A DNA stretch of 64,000 nt from the NCBI RefSeq assembly GCF_000718165.1, contig NZ_JOEY01000010.1:62001-126000 (forward strand), read 5' to 3'. Below the pieces are notes generated by a model, which was not told the origin of the DNA, ran no database searches, and saw only the letters and a list, made by a program, of their open reading frames with translations. Of the stretch, positions 7,829 to 15,677 are shown piece after piece (the first letter of the stretch is position 1; each line of letters starts with the position of its first letter). The translations under genes were made by a program, and so were the position numbers. Source of the DNA: Streptomyces fulvoviolaceus. GTDB taxonomy: Bacteria > Actinomycetota > Actinomycetes > Streptomycetales > Streptomycetaceae.

Positions 7829-9001
7829 TCAGGCCTGATACACAGGGAGTTCGGCCAGGCCACGCAGCAAAGTGCTGGTTCGCCAGGTGAGTTGGGACGG
7901 CTCTGCGTCTTTGGGCATGGCGAGCGTGGGGCGTTGCTCCAGGAGCAGCCGTACGGCGATCTCGGCTTCGAGACGGGCCAAGGGGGCGCCGAGGCAGTGG
8001 TGGAGGCCGTGACCGAACCCGAGGTGTCCCTGTGTCTTTTGCCGCTGGATGTCGAAGCGGTCGGGATCGGGGAAGTGGAGGGGATCGCGGGAGGCGGCGG
8101 CGAGGGAGACCTGGACCGCGTCGCCGGCTTCGATGTCGGTCCCCGCGAGGTTCACTGGCTCGGCGGCGAAGCGGAACGCCGTTGCGTGGACGGGTGAGTT
8201 GAAGCGCAGCGACTCCTCGACGGCGGCTCCGGTCAGGTCCGGCTCGGCGCGGAGCAGGTCGAACTGGTCGGGGTGGACGAGCAGGCTGTGGACCGTCGCG
8301 GAGATGAGATTGACCGTCGTCTCGTGACCGGCGACGAGGATGAGAAAGGCCATGCCGAGGCGTTCTTCGGGGGTGAGGTCGGTCATGCCGGCCAGGTCGC
8401 TGAGGAGGGTGCCCGCCTCGCGGTGGGTGGGCTCGCTGAGGTGGGCGGTGAGCGCGGTGGCGGCCGATGCCGCGGCCTCGGGCGAGGTGGGCATGACCAG
8501 CTCGTTCGACCAGGTGTGGAATGCGGTGCGGTCCGCGTCGGGGACGCCCAGGAGGTCGCAGATCACTGTGACGGGGAGGGGTAGGGCGTAGCGGCTCACC
8601 AGGTCGACGGTGCTGTGCCGGGGGAGTGCGGCGAGGAGTTCGCAGGCGATGGCTTCGATTCGTGGGCGTAGCGCGGCTATTCGTGCGGGCGTGAAGTGTG
8701 CCGCCACCAGTCGGCGCAGGCGGGTGTGGTGCGGGGGATCGCTCTGGAGCATGTTGTGGCCGAGTGCGTGGCCGCCGTCGGTCTGCCAGGAGGAGGAGTG
8801 GCGGATGTCGTTGCGCAGGCGGGGGTCGGTGAGTGCGGCACGCGCCGCGTCGCGGGTCACGACCAGCCAGCACTCGCCGCTGCCCGGGACGAGGATGCGG
8901 TGGACGGGGGCTTTGGCGCGCAGGGCGGCGTAGAGGGGGTAGGGGTCGTCGGCCAAGTCGTGCCCGTCGGGCGCGAGTTGCTCGAGGGTGGGTGCGGGCA
9001 C
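7829..9001 (-). CDS. Cytochrome P450
   Basis: 390 residues, a normal length for a soluble actinobacterial class I P450. Visible motifs in order: the I-helix LILVAGHETTVN with the oxygen-activating Thr, the K-helix EESLRF, and the heme-binding loop GFGHGLHHCLGAPLAR with Cys336 as thiolate ligand. These enzymes insert oxygen from O2 using electrons from ferredoxin; no ferredoxin or reductase gene is adjacent, so partners must be elsewhere. The substrate cannot be told from sequence. It is not embedded in a recognisable biosynthetic cluster. Confidence 0.93.
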   Translation of the reverse strand: MPAPTLEQLAPDGHDLADDPYPLYAALRAKAPVHRILVPGSGECWLVVTRDAARAALTDPRLRNDIRHSSSWQTDGGHALGHNMLQSDPPHHTRLRRLVAAHFTPARIAALRPRIEAIACELLAALPRHSTVDLVSRYALPLPVTVICDLLGVPDADRTAFHTWSNELVMPTSPEAAASAATALTAHLSEPTHREAGTLLSDLAGMTDLTPEERLGMAFLILVAGHETTVNLISATVHSLLVHPDQFDLLRAEPDLTGAAVEESLRFNSPVHATAFRFAAEPVNLAGTDIEAGDAVQVSLAAASRDPLHFPDPDRFDIQRQKTQGHLGFGHGLHHCLGAPLARLEAEIAVRLLLEQRPTLAMPKDAEPSQLTWRTSTLLRGLAELPVYQA

Positions 9002-9010
9002 GAGGTTGGC

Positions 9011-9186
9011 CTCCTGGTCGGGTCGGTCGATGTCGGCCGTGCCGTAGGTCGCCTGCTGGTCGGGTCGCCTGCTGGTCGGGGCGGTTGATGTCAGCCGTGC
9101 CAGACGTCGGCTCCTGGTCGGGTCGGTCGATGTCAGCTGTGCCGTACGTCGGCCGTGCTGTACGTCAGCTGTGCCATACGTCGGCC
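9011..9186. repeat. Degenerate tandem repeat, unit about 42 bp
   Basis: Three related units begin CTCCTGGTCGGGTCGGTCGA (9011), CTGCTGGTCGGGGCGGTTGA (about 9069) and CTCCTGGTCGGGTCGGTCGA (about 9111). Each is followed by TGTC(A/G)GC(C/T)GTGCC and (A/G)CGTCGG. Shorter partial units lie between and after them, the last reaching into the 3' end of the patatin gene. The array fills the gap between the patatin stop and the P450 start, so it precedes the P450 ribosome-binding site. It may be slippage-derived. Confidence 0.65.
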
Positions 9187-10007
9187 ACGGTGTCCGCGAG
9201 GGACTTGGCCTGGGCGTATCCGGCGCGGGCGGCGTCCGGTCGGCGGGCGTCGGCGGTCATGTCGCGGCCCATGGCCCGGCGGGAGTCGGGGTCCGGGACG
9301 AGAAGAGTTACGGCGACTCCGGCGGCGGCGAGTTCGGCGACCTGCTGCTGCGCGCTGGGATGGGGCCCGACGGCGGCCCGAATCGGGGAGAGGGCGAGGA
9401 CGCGCTCGTGGTCGCGGGCCAGCTGGATATTGCTGGTGGAACGACTGCCCCCGTCCATCCACCGCCGCCCGGCGAGCTCGACGGGCGGCCAGACCACGGG
9501 GACGGCGCAGCTAGCGGCGACGGCCTCGACGAGCGTGAGCTCCGACTCCGCGCCGAAGGTCTCGACCTGCCCGGTGTGGGCGTCGACGGAGGTGATCCGC
9601 AGTGCTGCACGGTCGGGCCACTCAAGTGCCCCGCGCAGCAGCGGCCGTAGGAGCTCGGTCAAGCCAGGCCCGGGGGAGGGCCGAGTAGCAAGGGCGGCAC
9701 GCCCCAGCCTCTGCACGGACCGCTCGGGATCCCGGGAGCCGAGTGCGGCCCACAAAAACCGAAGCGTCTGGCCGGCGCTCACCCTCATGACCAGCCGATC
9801 GGCACCGCTGAGCTGCCGCTCGTACATCTCCTGCGGCGACTCCCCGCACGCGAGCCGGGCCCCGAAGATCGCGCCGGCGGAGGTGCCGATGACGACGTCG
9901 GCCCGGTCGAGGTCGACCCCGGCGTCGGCGAGACCGGCGAGCACGCCGGTGAGCCAGGCACCGCCGAGGGGACCTCCGCCGCCGAGGACGAGTGCGGTGT
10001 CGCCCAT
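9165..10007 (-). CDS. Patatin-like phospholipase family protein
   Basis: 280 residues. The glycine-rich oxyanion loop LVLGGGGPLGG (7-17), the nucleophile elbow GTSAG (Ser43) and the second dyad residue in RRWMDGGSRS (Asp near 188) are all present, so the Ser-Asp dyad of patatin lipid acyl hydrolases is intact. It has no signal peptide and is probably cytoplasmic. It is divergent from the TetR gene at 10144, and a palindrome lies 27 bases upstream of its ATG. The TetR protein is therefore its likely repressor. The 3' end runs into a tandem repeat. Confidence 0.9.
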   Translation of the reverse strand: MGDTALVLGGGGPLGGAWLTGVLAGLADAGVDLDRADVVIGTSAGAIFGARLACGESPQEMYERQLSGADRLVMRVSAGQTLRFLWAALGSRDPERSVQRLGRAALATRPSPGPGLTELLRPLLRGALEWPDRAALRITSVDAHTGQVETFGAESELTLVEAVAASCAVPVVWPPVELAGRRWMDGGSRSTSNIQLARDHERVLALSPIRAAVGPHPSAQQQVAELAAAGVAVTLLVPDPDSRRAMGRDMTADARRPDAARAGYAQAKSLADTVADVWHS

Positions 10008-10033
10008 GGGATGTCCTCCCGAAGTGAGGTTTT

Positions 10034-10095
10034 AAGTGGGGAGTAGTCCCCACTTCTAGCCCCGAAGATAGCATCAGCACCGGGGAGCGCTCCCC
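10034..10095. promoter_or_regulatory. Two palindromic operators between patatin and TetR genes
   Basis: AAGTGGGGA-GTAG-TCCCCACTT (10034-10055) has perfect 9-bp arms. A second site, GGGGAGCGCTCCCC (10082-10095), shares the GGGGA/TCCCC core and the right-hand flank ACTT. The centres are 44 bp apart, about four helical turns, so two dimers could bind the same face. The location between divergent genes and the symmetry fit a TetR-family operator; the link to the adjacent regulator is inferred. Confidence 0.7.
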
Positions 10096-10143
10096 ACTTA
10101 CTGCCGTTAACGCTGTTCTTGCCACCTGGGCCGGAGGACGAAA

Positions 10144-10848
10144 ATGACCGAGGGCGCCCACCGCGCAACGCCGCAGCCCCCTCGGCGACGCCGCGACGCA
10201 CAACGCAACCGCGACCTCCTCCTGGAGGCGGCCCACGAGGTCTTCACCGAACAGGGCTTGGACGCCCCCTTGGACGTGATCGCCCGCCGGGCAGCCATCG
10301 GCAACGCCACCCTCTACCGCCACTTCCCCACTCGCGCAGCCCTCATCGACGCAGTCTTCTACGACACGCTGACCCACACGATGACCGCCGGAGAGAAGGC
10401 CCGCACGGCACCGGACGCCTGGACAGCCCTCCACACCTACCTCGAAACGGTCTTCACCACCCTGTCCACAGACCGAGGCACAAACGACCTCATGACAACG
10501 CGCATCGAGGGCGTCACCTCCCTCGAAGCCGTGCACACCCACAACCACCACACGATGGAACTGCTGCTGGACCGGGGCCGCGAGCAGGGCACGATCCGCG
10601 CCGACGTCACAGTCGAGGACGCCCTGTTCGCCCTGGCGGCGCTAGGCCGAGCGGTACCGGCCCTGACGAACGCGACGACGCCTGACGCATGGCGCCGCCC
10701 ACTCGCCTTGTTCCTGGACGGCCTACGCACGTCACCGGCCTCGCCGCCCCTCCCTGCCACGGCTCTCACTGCCGCTCAACTCGGGGATGTATTGCAGGAG
10801 TTGGGTCCGCATCAGGGGCGGCTTCGGGTCTCGTCTGAACGACCGTGA
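10144..10848 (+). CDS. TetR-family transcriptional regulator
   Basis: 234 residues. The N-terminal helix-turn-helix (about residues 22-66) contains LLLEAAHEVFTEQGLDA and VIARRAAIGNATLYRHFP, the TetR signature. The rest is the all-helical ligand and dimer domain with FLDGLR near the end. It is divergently transcribed from the patatin gene with two palindromes between them, so it probably represses both. The ligand is unknown. The C-terminal 30 residues after LPATALTA look poorly structured. Confidence 0.92.
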   Translation: MTEGAHRATPQPPRRRRDAQRNRDLLLEAAHEVFTEQGLDAPLDVIARRAAIGNATLYRHFPTRAALIDAVFYDTLTHTMTAGEKARTAPDAWTALHTYLETVFTTLSTDRGTNDLMTTRIEGVTSLEAVHTHNHHTMELLLDRGREQGTIRADVTVEDALFALAALGRAVPALTNATTPDAWRRPLALFLDGLRTSPASPPLPATALTAAQLGDVLQELGPHQGRLRVSSERP

Positions 10849-10890
10849 ACGGCGCTGAAGGGGACGGAGGGCGAGACGGGCGTCGTCGGG

Positions 10891-11175
10891 CTACAGGCCG
10901 CGCAGTGCCTCGTAGAGGTCGCAGTAGGCGCTCCAGCAGATGATGCTGCCATCGTCATTCAGACTGCCCATGTACCAGTCGTCGTCGTTGATGGCTTTCA
11001 CCAGACACAGTTCATGGAACCCCAAGACGATCTCGGGATGGAGCCGTTCATCCTGCGCCGGCCATCCCATCCACGTCACGACGCGATCGATTTCGAGAGG
11101 TGTGGCCTCCCGATCGCTGGAGACCTCGCGGATCTCCTCCAGGGTCCAACCTGCCGGTAGTTGCCTGCTTGTCAT
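10891..11175 (-). CDS. Small acidic protein, unknown function
   Basis: 94 residues, acidic and Trp-rich (RVVTWMGWPAQDERLH, NDDDWYMGSLNDDGSIICW). The tail YCDLYEALRGL resembles the ends of SUKH/Imm-type immunity proteins, but the match is only by eye. It has lower GC than its left neighbours and marks the left edge of the low-GC island. No toxin partner is adjacent. Convergent with the TetR gene, with 43 bases between. Confidence 0.6.
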   Translation of the reverse strand: MTSRQLPAGWTLEEIREVSSDREATPLEIDRVVTWMGWPAQDERLHPEIVLGFHELCLVKAINDDDWYMGSLNDDGSIICWSAYCDLYEALRGL

Positions 11176-11251
11176 CCCATGATGATGACAAGCACCGCAC
11201 GCGGCGAGCAGATGGCCTGCTACACAGCAAGATCCTGAGCGGGGTGACGAT

Positions 11252-11647
11252 ATGGAGCGGGAACAACTCGAACGGCTGCTGGCCGGCGGCGACGAGACGT
11301 CGCTGGCCGCCTTGGCTGCGCTTCGCGGCGGTACTTCTCACGTGGTCTGGGACGGCACCACATCCGCCGAATCGCACGCCACCATCTACAGGCACTGACT
11401 CAGAGCCATTCAGCGTGCGCTTGACGAGGGTTGGACCCCGACGGCGCTGGGCTCACCGTTCCACCTCGACCAGTCCGCCAGCTTTCACACCCTCGTCCTG
11501 AACGGAGCAGGGGCAGCTTTGGTGACTGTGCCTCAACCGACGACAGTCAGTCACGACGATGGGTGCGCCGACCGATCAGGCGCGCGTACGTTACGTCTCG
11601 CTGCACCACCACTGGCCTCAGCCACGCTGTCGGGTGTCGTCGAGTAG
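11252..11647 (+). pseudogene. Remnant of a small gene, frameshifted
   Basis: An ATG at 11252 with GGGGTGA upstream opens a frame reading MEREQLERLLAGGDETSLAA that stops at 11398. From about 11400 a neighbouring frame continues with coding-like text (AIQRALDEGWTPTALGSPFH, SASFHTLVLNGAGAALVTV) to a stop at 11647. Together they look like one gene of about 130 codons broken by a small indel. I recognise no family. Confidence 0.4.
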
Positions 11648-11985
11648 AGCAGGCTTCTCGGTCGCGGCTGCCGAGACCTGAGCTTGGGTTTCTTGGCGGC
11701 GGATGCTGCGCTGACCTGCGGCGGAGTCATGTTGGAGTCCTGGTCGTACCCTGGGCAGTTTCCCGCTGTTCCCGTGGTTCCCCGTGGTTCCCCGCAGGAT
11801 CTGGCACGCAAATGGCACGGTCCCTCTACTTCGAACATCCCCTGGCGGAGCTGGGCCAAGGAGTGCCTGAGCCTCAGTCGACGAAAGTCAGCCACAATGG
11901 CGGGTAAGTCGACCGTCCAGGCGCGCGTGTGCCTCGCTGCACCCCCGCCGGCATGAGCCACGCTGCTGGCCGTAGACCAGAGCAA
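11530..11985 (+). repeat. Two diverged direct repeats, about 115 bp each
   Basis: Copy 1 (about 11530-11650) and copy 2 (about 11870-11985) align along blocks: CTCAACCGACGACAGTCAGT against CTCAGTCGACGAAAGTCAGC, CAGGCGCGCGT in both, CTCGCTGCACC in both, and CAGCCACGCTG against GAGCCACGCTG. Small indels separate the blocks. Between them lie the near-perfect short repeat GTGGTTCCCC (two adjacent copies near 11775-11795) and TGGCACGCAAATGGCACGG (11803-11821), itself a 7-bp direct repeat. The region carries no intact gene. Confidence 0.55.
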
Positions 11986-12352
11986 GTTTCGACGGCGGGC
12001 GCGTTGGGTGCCACCTTGAGTCGTGACCTCTTGGTCCCGAGGCAACTTGGGCGGGTGCCTCAGCTTGCGCTCGGCGTCTCTCACCTATGTCGATGGTCCA
12101 AGAGTGTGCATGGTTATCCGCTGTTGTACATGGGTGTTGTAACACAGTGAGAAACTCACCCGATATGACGAAGAGAGTGCGGCCCGACTATTAGAAGATG
12201 CGAGCACAAGCCTTGAACAGGACATGGACAGTAGCTATCGGTTGCGCCAGCGGTCGCACAGATCCATCGCCGTATAATCTTGTTTCCGTCATCGACTGGC
12301 TCACTTGAACGCAGTGGACGTGGCGCATGAACCCTTGATATTGCAGCACAGC
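11648..12352. other. Low-coding stretch at the left of the island
   Basis: No frame on either strand has convincing codon usage or a recognisable family. Besides the repeat copies and short direct repeats, a stop-bounded run ending RLRQRSHRSIAV (stop near 12269) could be the tail of a decayed gene. Base composition falls visibly toward AT after about 12100. I see nothing else. Confidence 0.5.
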
Positions 12353-12973
12353 TTATACCTCATGGCCATACGCTTTGAGTAGTACCGAGATCAGTTCGCC
12401 GACTGAACTATGCGGATTTGGTGGCGCGTGTTGCGCTTTCACGTGCTCACATTTTGAAGCGCGAGTCATGGCTTCTGGGTATTTTTCATACGGGAACCCA
12501 TCCGGCATGTTCTTGCCAGAGAATCCTTGCTTACGCAGAAGCTTGGAGAGCGTAGCAGCATCTATCCATGTCGTGCAGTTATCGAAATGCCATAGTAGCC
12601 AAATTTCGAAGCACGGCGAGCTAATGGCCATCTCGATGCGCGAACGACGAGCTTCGATGCACGCTCTCTCTAGGCTGGCATGTTCATCTACATCGACTAC
12701 ACACCAGATGGCATCAAAGGGGTCGCCACCTCTGTCTTCGAGATCGCGGAGCCTTTTCGCCTCGTTCACGACACTCAAAGGATCTCGGCCGACACCGACA
12801 GGCTTAACGCTGACCACTTGAACAGCTTTGGCCCTTATTAGCGCGGAGAATTTTTCAAAATACTGCGGTTCCGTGTTAACGCCCTCGGCGGCAATGAGAA
12901 TCTTTATGTTTTCGGATCTCTTGTTCTTTGACTTCGAAATCTTTTGTGAGCCACGCAACTGCCGACGACTCAT
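12353..12973 (-). CDS. RloB-family (AbiLii-like) protein, putative TOPRIM-like nuclease
   Basis: 206 residues. After a basic N-terminus rich in Lys and Ser, LIAAEGVNTEPQYF carries an invariant-looking Glu (E30). WCVVDVDEH carries a DxD pair (D94, D96). This E...DxD pattern is that of TOPRIM-like metal-binding folds and of RloB proteins. Its ATG overlaps the ATPase stop as ATGA, so the two are translated together, ATPase first. RloB proteins occur with RloA-type ATPases in defence loci and as AbiLii of the lactococcal AbiL abortive-infection system. The likely role is the toxic effector nuclease, released or activated by the ATPase on phage infection. The nuclease role is inferred. Confidence 0.75.
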   Translation of the reverse strand: MSRRQLRGSQKISKSKNKRSENIKILIAAEGVNTEPQYFEKFSALIRAKAVQVVSVKPVGVGRDPLSVVNEAKRLRDLEDRGGDPFDAIWCVVDVDEHASLERACIEARRSRIEMAISSPCFEIWLLWHFDNCTTWIDAATLSKLLRKQGFSGKNMPDGFPYEKYPEAMTRASKCEHVKAQHAPPNPHSSVGELISVLLKAYGHEV

Positions 12974-14289
12974 GCTTGAGCCTCCACCACTTGCAGAGAC
13001 GCAATCAATTCCTCCCAGGCGAGCGTGGGGACTGCCCCATACCTTCCGCCGAGGTATCGACGCTCCACGTTGTGATCCTTCTTGATGGGGAAGTCTGTGA
13101 GGGGGTAGACATCTGTGACTCCCTCGGAAGATTTCTCAGCGAACCACATCTCCTCCCTGTCTAGACCATCGCCCGATAGGTGTCCCATCAGGGAAGTGTC
13201 GTGTGACGTGAATACGAGCTGGGCCCCAAGCGGGTTGATTTCCGGAGACTTGAACATGGCAATGAGTGCAGACGCGAGCCTAGGGTGCAGGCTGGAGTCG
13301 AGTTCGTCTACAATTAGTACGCCGCCATACTTGATCTCTCGTAGCGCAGGCAGCGCAAGTGAAAGCCACGCGACTGTGCCACTGCTCTCGTCGCTCAATC
13401 CTAGATTGTGAGAATCCTCGGAAGGTGATCCCTTATGCCAGAAGCTGATTACCTTCCTCTGTTCTTCGAGAAAGTTTGCGAAGAACTTTTCTTCGTCATC
13501 CTCGTCGTCTAGAAGGGCTTTCATAGCCCTACGCATGGTTGACTGCGTCTTCTCATCGATTTCAACTTCATCCAACGAGAGACGGTAGATCCCCAGGTCG
13601 GCAAAGCGCAGCAAACTTTGGGCTTGTTGTAGAGCCTCCTTGTCTTCTATCCATTTTTTGACTGACATGATTCTGCTCTGCTTGTAGTACTCGGCGAATG
13701 CAGCGTAAGGCAAATGCTTGGTGAGGTAGTGGTGAATTCTCCGCAAGTAGGCATGGTTAGCCATGCTTGCCGTGGAGAGGTACAAGTTATAGCGGCCCAT
13801 CAGGCGGGAGATTCGCACATTCTCCCCTTTGAGATTTCTACTGAAAATCATGTCCTCTGGCTCGGGTCCATTCCTCTCGAAGAGGGCTCGGCGGCGCCCT
13901 TCAGGAAACGAATGCAGCCACTCGGAGGCGATACCGCCGGAGTCGCTCTCGAAACCGTATACGTGACGTGTCCCCTTGACTGTAAAGTCAAATTCGTATG
14001 CAGAGGTTTCCCTTCTAGATTCCTTATCGAGCAGGAATGGGGCGTGAGGAAATGATTCTCGCTCACTCCACTTGGCGGAATTATTGATGGCCTTAACGGC
14101 GAAATCAATTGCATCCAGAAGAGTGGTCTTCCCTGACGCGTTGGGTCCAAAGATGCCGAGGACTCGGTTGGTCACTGAGCCCCAGTCGCCATCCTGAGGG
14201 CGCACCCCCTCGAAGCTCGACTTGGTGAACACGAGTTCTGTGGTGTCGCGGATGGACTTGTGGTTCGTGACGCGGAACCTCAGAAGCAT
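12970..14289 (-). CDS. AAA/ABC-type ATPase, RloA (AbiLi)-like
   Basis: 439 residues from the ATG at 14289, chosen over 14319 because GAGG lies 6-9 bases upstream and the family starts near LLRFRVTNHKSI. Walker A GPNASGKT is at 48-55. An ABC-like signature region (GLSDESSGTVAWL) is followed by Walker B LIVDELDSSLHP and the switch His in TSHDTSLM. A helical insertion lies between. This is the architecture of OLD/RloA/AbiLi ATPases, which sense infection and control a partner toxin. GC is much lower than in the flanking genes, as expected for imported defence DNA. It is the first gene of a two-gene operon with RloB. Confidence 0.8.
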   Translation of the reverse strand: MLLRFRVTNHKSIRDTTELVFTKSSFEGVRPQDGDWGSVTNRVLGIFGPNASGKTTLLDAIDFAVKAINNSAKWSERESFPHAPFLLDKESRRETSAYEFDFTVKGTRHVYGFESDSGGIASEWLHSFPEGRRRALFERNGPEPEDMIFSRNLKGENVRISRLMGRYNLYLSTASMANHAYLRRIHHYLTKHLPYAAFAEYYKQSRIMSVKKWIEDKEALQQAQSLLRFADLGIYRLSLDEVEIDEKTQSTMRRAMKALLDDEDDEEKFFANFLEEQRKVISFWHKGSPSEDSHNLGLSDESSGTVAWLSLALPALREIKYGGVLIVDELDSSLHPRLASALIAMFKSPEINPLGAQLVFTSHDTSLMGHLSGDGLDREEMWFAEKSSEGVTDVYPLTDFPIKKDHNVERRYLGGRYGAVPTLAWEELIASLQVVEAQA

Positions 14290-14488
14290 GACTACCTCAC
14301 GGGCTAGGTGCAGTTTCATCAGGTGCTAGGACGATTACCGCCCTGTGTGCTCCTCAAACGGTACGCCTTGTGTAGCTACGCGGCTAGCCGTATCGACCGG
14401 TCCCAGCCACAGCGGATCTTCCTACCTCAGCCCGCATGCGCGCGCCCGCGCTGTGCGCGGGCCTTGAACGAGTAGAGAAAGTTGTAAC

Positions 14489-14866
14489 TCAGTCGGTCGC
14501 GTGGGGCTTGAAATCGTATGCGCAGGCTGGAAGTTCGATGCTCTGGCGGTCTGCGAGCGGTAGGAAGATGACCGGGCGGACCGTCCACGTGATGCGTGTA
14601 CCGGCCTGGTGCACGGTGACTGAGCAGGGTTCCGCTCGGAGCAGGGCCCGTCTGGTGTCGACACGGCCCTCGTAGAGCCACTCCCACGCTTGCTCTGAGG
14701 CTGCGGTGTCGAGTGCTGGGCTGATGGTGCGTAGCGCGATGGCGATCCACCGGTCTGCCTGGGCGGCTGAGTAGGCGTCGAAGGAGGCATGCAGTGCAGG
14801 TAGTTGGTCCGTGCTGAGGTTCTGGGTCCAGCATTCGCACCAGTAGCCGCGGGGGAGTCCGTTCAC
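14489..14866 (-). CDS. Hypothetical protein coupled to the upstream small gene
   Basis: 125 residues, GTG start overlapping the previous stop as GTGA, so translation is coupled. Residues such as GYWCECWTQNLSTDQLPALHASFDA are clearly non-random, with several Trp residues. I do not recognise a domain. It is the last gene of a run ATP-binding protein / small protein / this gene. The tail (IELPACAYDFKPHATD) ends 67 bases before the ATPase-RloB unit's upstream region. Confidence 0.6.
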   Translation of the reverse strand: MNGLPRGYWCECWTQNLSTDQLPALHASFDAYSAAQADRWIAIALRTISPALDTAASEQAWEWLYEGRVDTRRALLRAEPCSVTVHQAGTRITWTVRPVIFLPLADRQSIELPACAYDFKPHATD

Positions 14867-15209
14867 GCGGCGCCTCCCGATGGGCAGGCCATGAGCATGT
14901 AGCGGGTGTTCTCGTTGTAAAGCGTGAGTTGGTAGGCCGTGCCGTGGTCAGGTAGGCGAGAGCGCGTTCGTGCTCCGCCTCGTCTGTCAGCCAGTAGTGG
15001 CCCGGCTGGGCGTATGCGGTGTCGAGTTGGTCCGTGACGTGACGCGCTCGTTCGCGCAGCCAGCGCAGTGCCAGGCGGGGGCTCGCCGCACCGTGAGACC
15101 CAAACTGAATGGCACGCATTTCGTGCAGGGGGTAAGCGGCTGCCCAACAGCGGTAGGCGCTGCCCCGCTCTTCGGCAGTTAAGGGCTCCCCGGTCATCAG
15201 CGTCAGCAC
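14863..15209 (-). pseudogene. Small hypothetical protein with a -1 frameshift
   Basis: The GTG start overlaps the stop of the ATP-binding gene. The frame reads MLTLMTGEPLTAEERGSAYR and RAIQFGSHGAASPRLALRWL to about position 14945 (ERALAYLTTAR). Coding-like sequence then continues in another frame, AYQLTLYNENTRYMLMACPS, to a stop at 14863 that overlaps the next GTG. One base lost in CGGCC(C)TAC would restore a single protein of about 114 residues. Either a real mutation, a sequencing error, or less likely a programmed shift. Function unknown. Confidence 0.6.
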
Positions 15210-15631
15210 GGGTGGCCTCCTGGGCGGGCATCGCTGTAGAGCTCCGCCGTGACGGTGTGGCCGCCGCCGCTGTCGTGGACCACAACCCGGTGCGCAATCG
15301 CGCTGACCATGCCCAGCCCCCGCCCGTGCTCCGCCTCTTGGTCCTGGTGCTCAACCTTCGGGGCCGTGCCGGTGCCACCAGCATCCGTAACCGACAGCGC
15401 GATGACCTGAGCAGAGACCGCAAGGGCCAGATGAAAGCTGCCGGACGTGAGGCCGCTGGCCGTGTGGAGGATCGCGTTCGCGCTCAGCTCGCTCACGATC
15501 AGTTCGGCGTCCTCGGCCAGGGGTGAACCGCGCAGGATGTCCCGCGTCCAGCGGCGGGCCCGGCTGACCTCTTCCGGGAAACCTGGGCAAGTGAGCCCCC
15601 AGACTCGGGCCTCACTCATATACTCGTGCAT
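15203..15631 (-). CDS. ATP-binding protein of the anti-sigma-factor kinase (HATPase) family
   Basis: 142 residues from the ATG at 15631, supported by AAGGAA 6 bases upstream. The GHKL ATPase boxes are visible: N-box VSELSANAILHT, G1-box VTDAGG, G2-box EHGRGLGMVSAIA. This is the RsbW-like single-domain type, abundant in Streptomyces, which phosphorylates anti-sigma antagonists or binds ATP in signalling. No sigma factor or STAS partner is adjacent; instead two small coupled genes follow. Its exact role is unknown. Confidence 0.85.
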   Translation of the reverse strand: MHEYMSEARVWGLTCPGFPEEVSRARRWTRDILRGSPLAEDAELIVSELSANAILHTASGLTSGSFHLALAVSAQVIALSVTDAGGTGTAPKVEHQDQEAEHGRGLGMVSAIAHRVVVHDSGGGHTVTAELYSDARPGGHPC

Positions 15632-15677
15632 ACAAGTTCCTTCGTGCTGGTAGGCCGCCATGTGCAGCGGGTTAGGG

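Noticed and set aside
9011..9186. Repeat array considered as a CRISPR
   Set aside because: Units differ in length, are degenerate and not separated by unique spacers; no cas gene in the window.
11551..12084. 177-codon minus-strand frame with internally repeated text
   Set aside because: The repetition comes from the two DNA repeat copies; codon usage is poor and there is no ribosome-binding site.
14422..14488. Possible extra gene between the ATPase and the small coupled trio
   Set aside because: Only short overlapping frames exist; the longer ones are shadows that cross two real genes.
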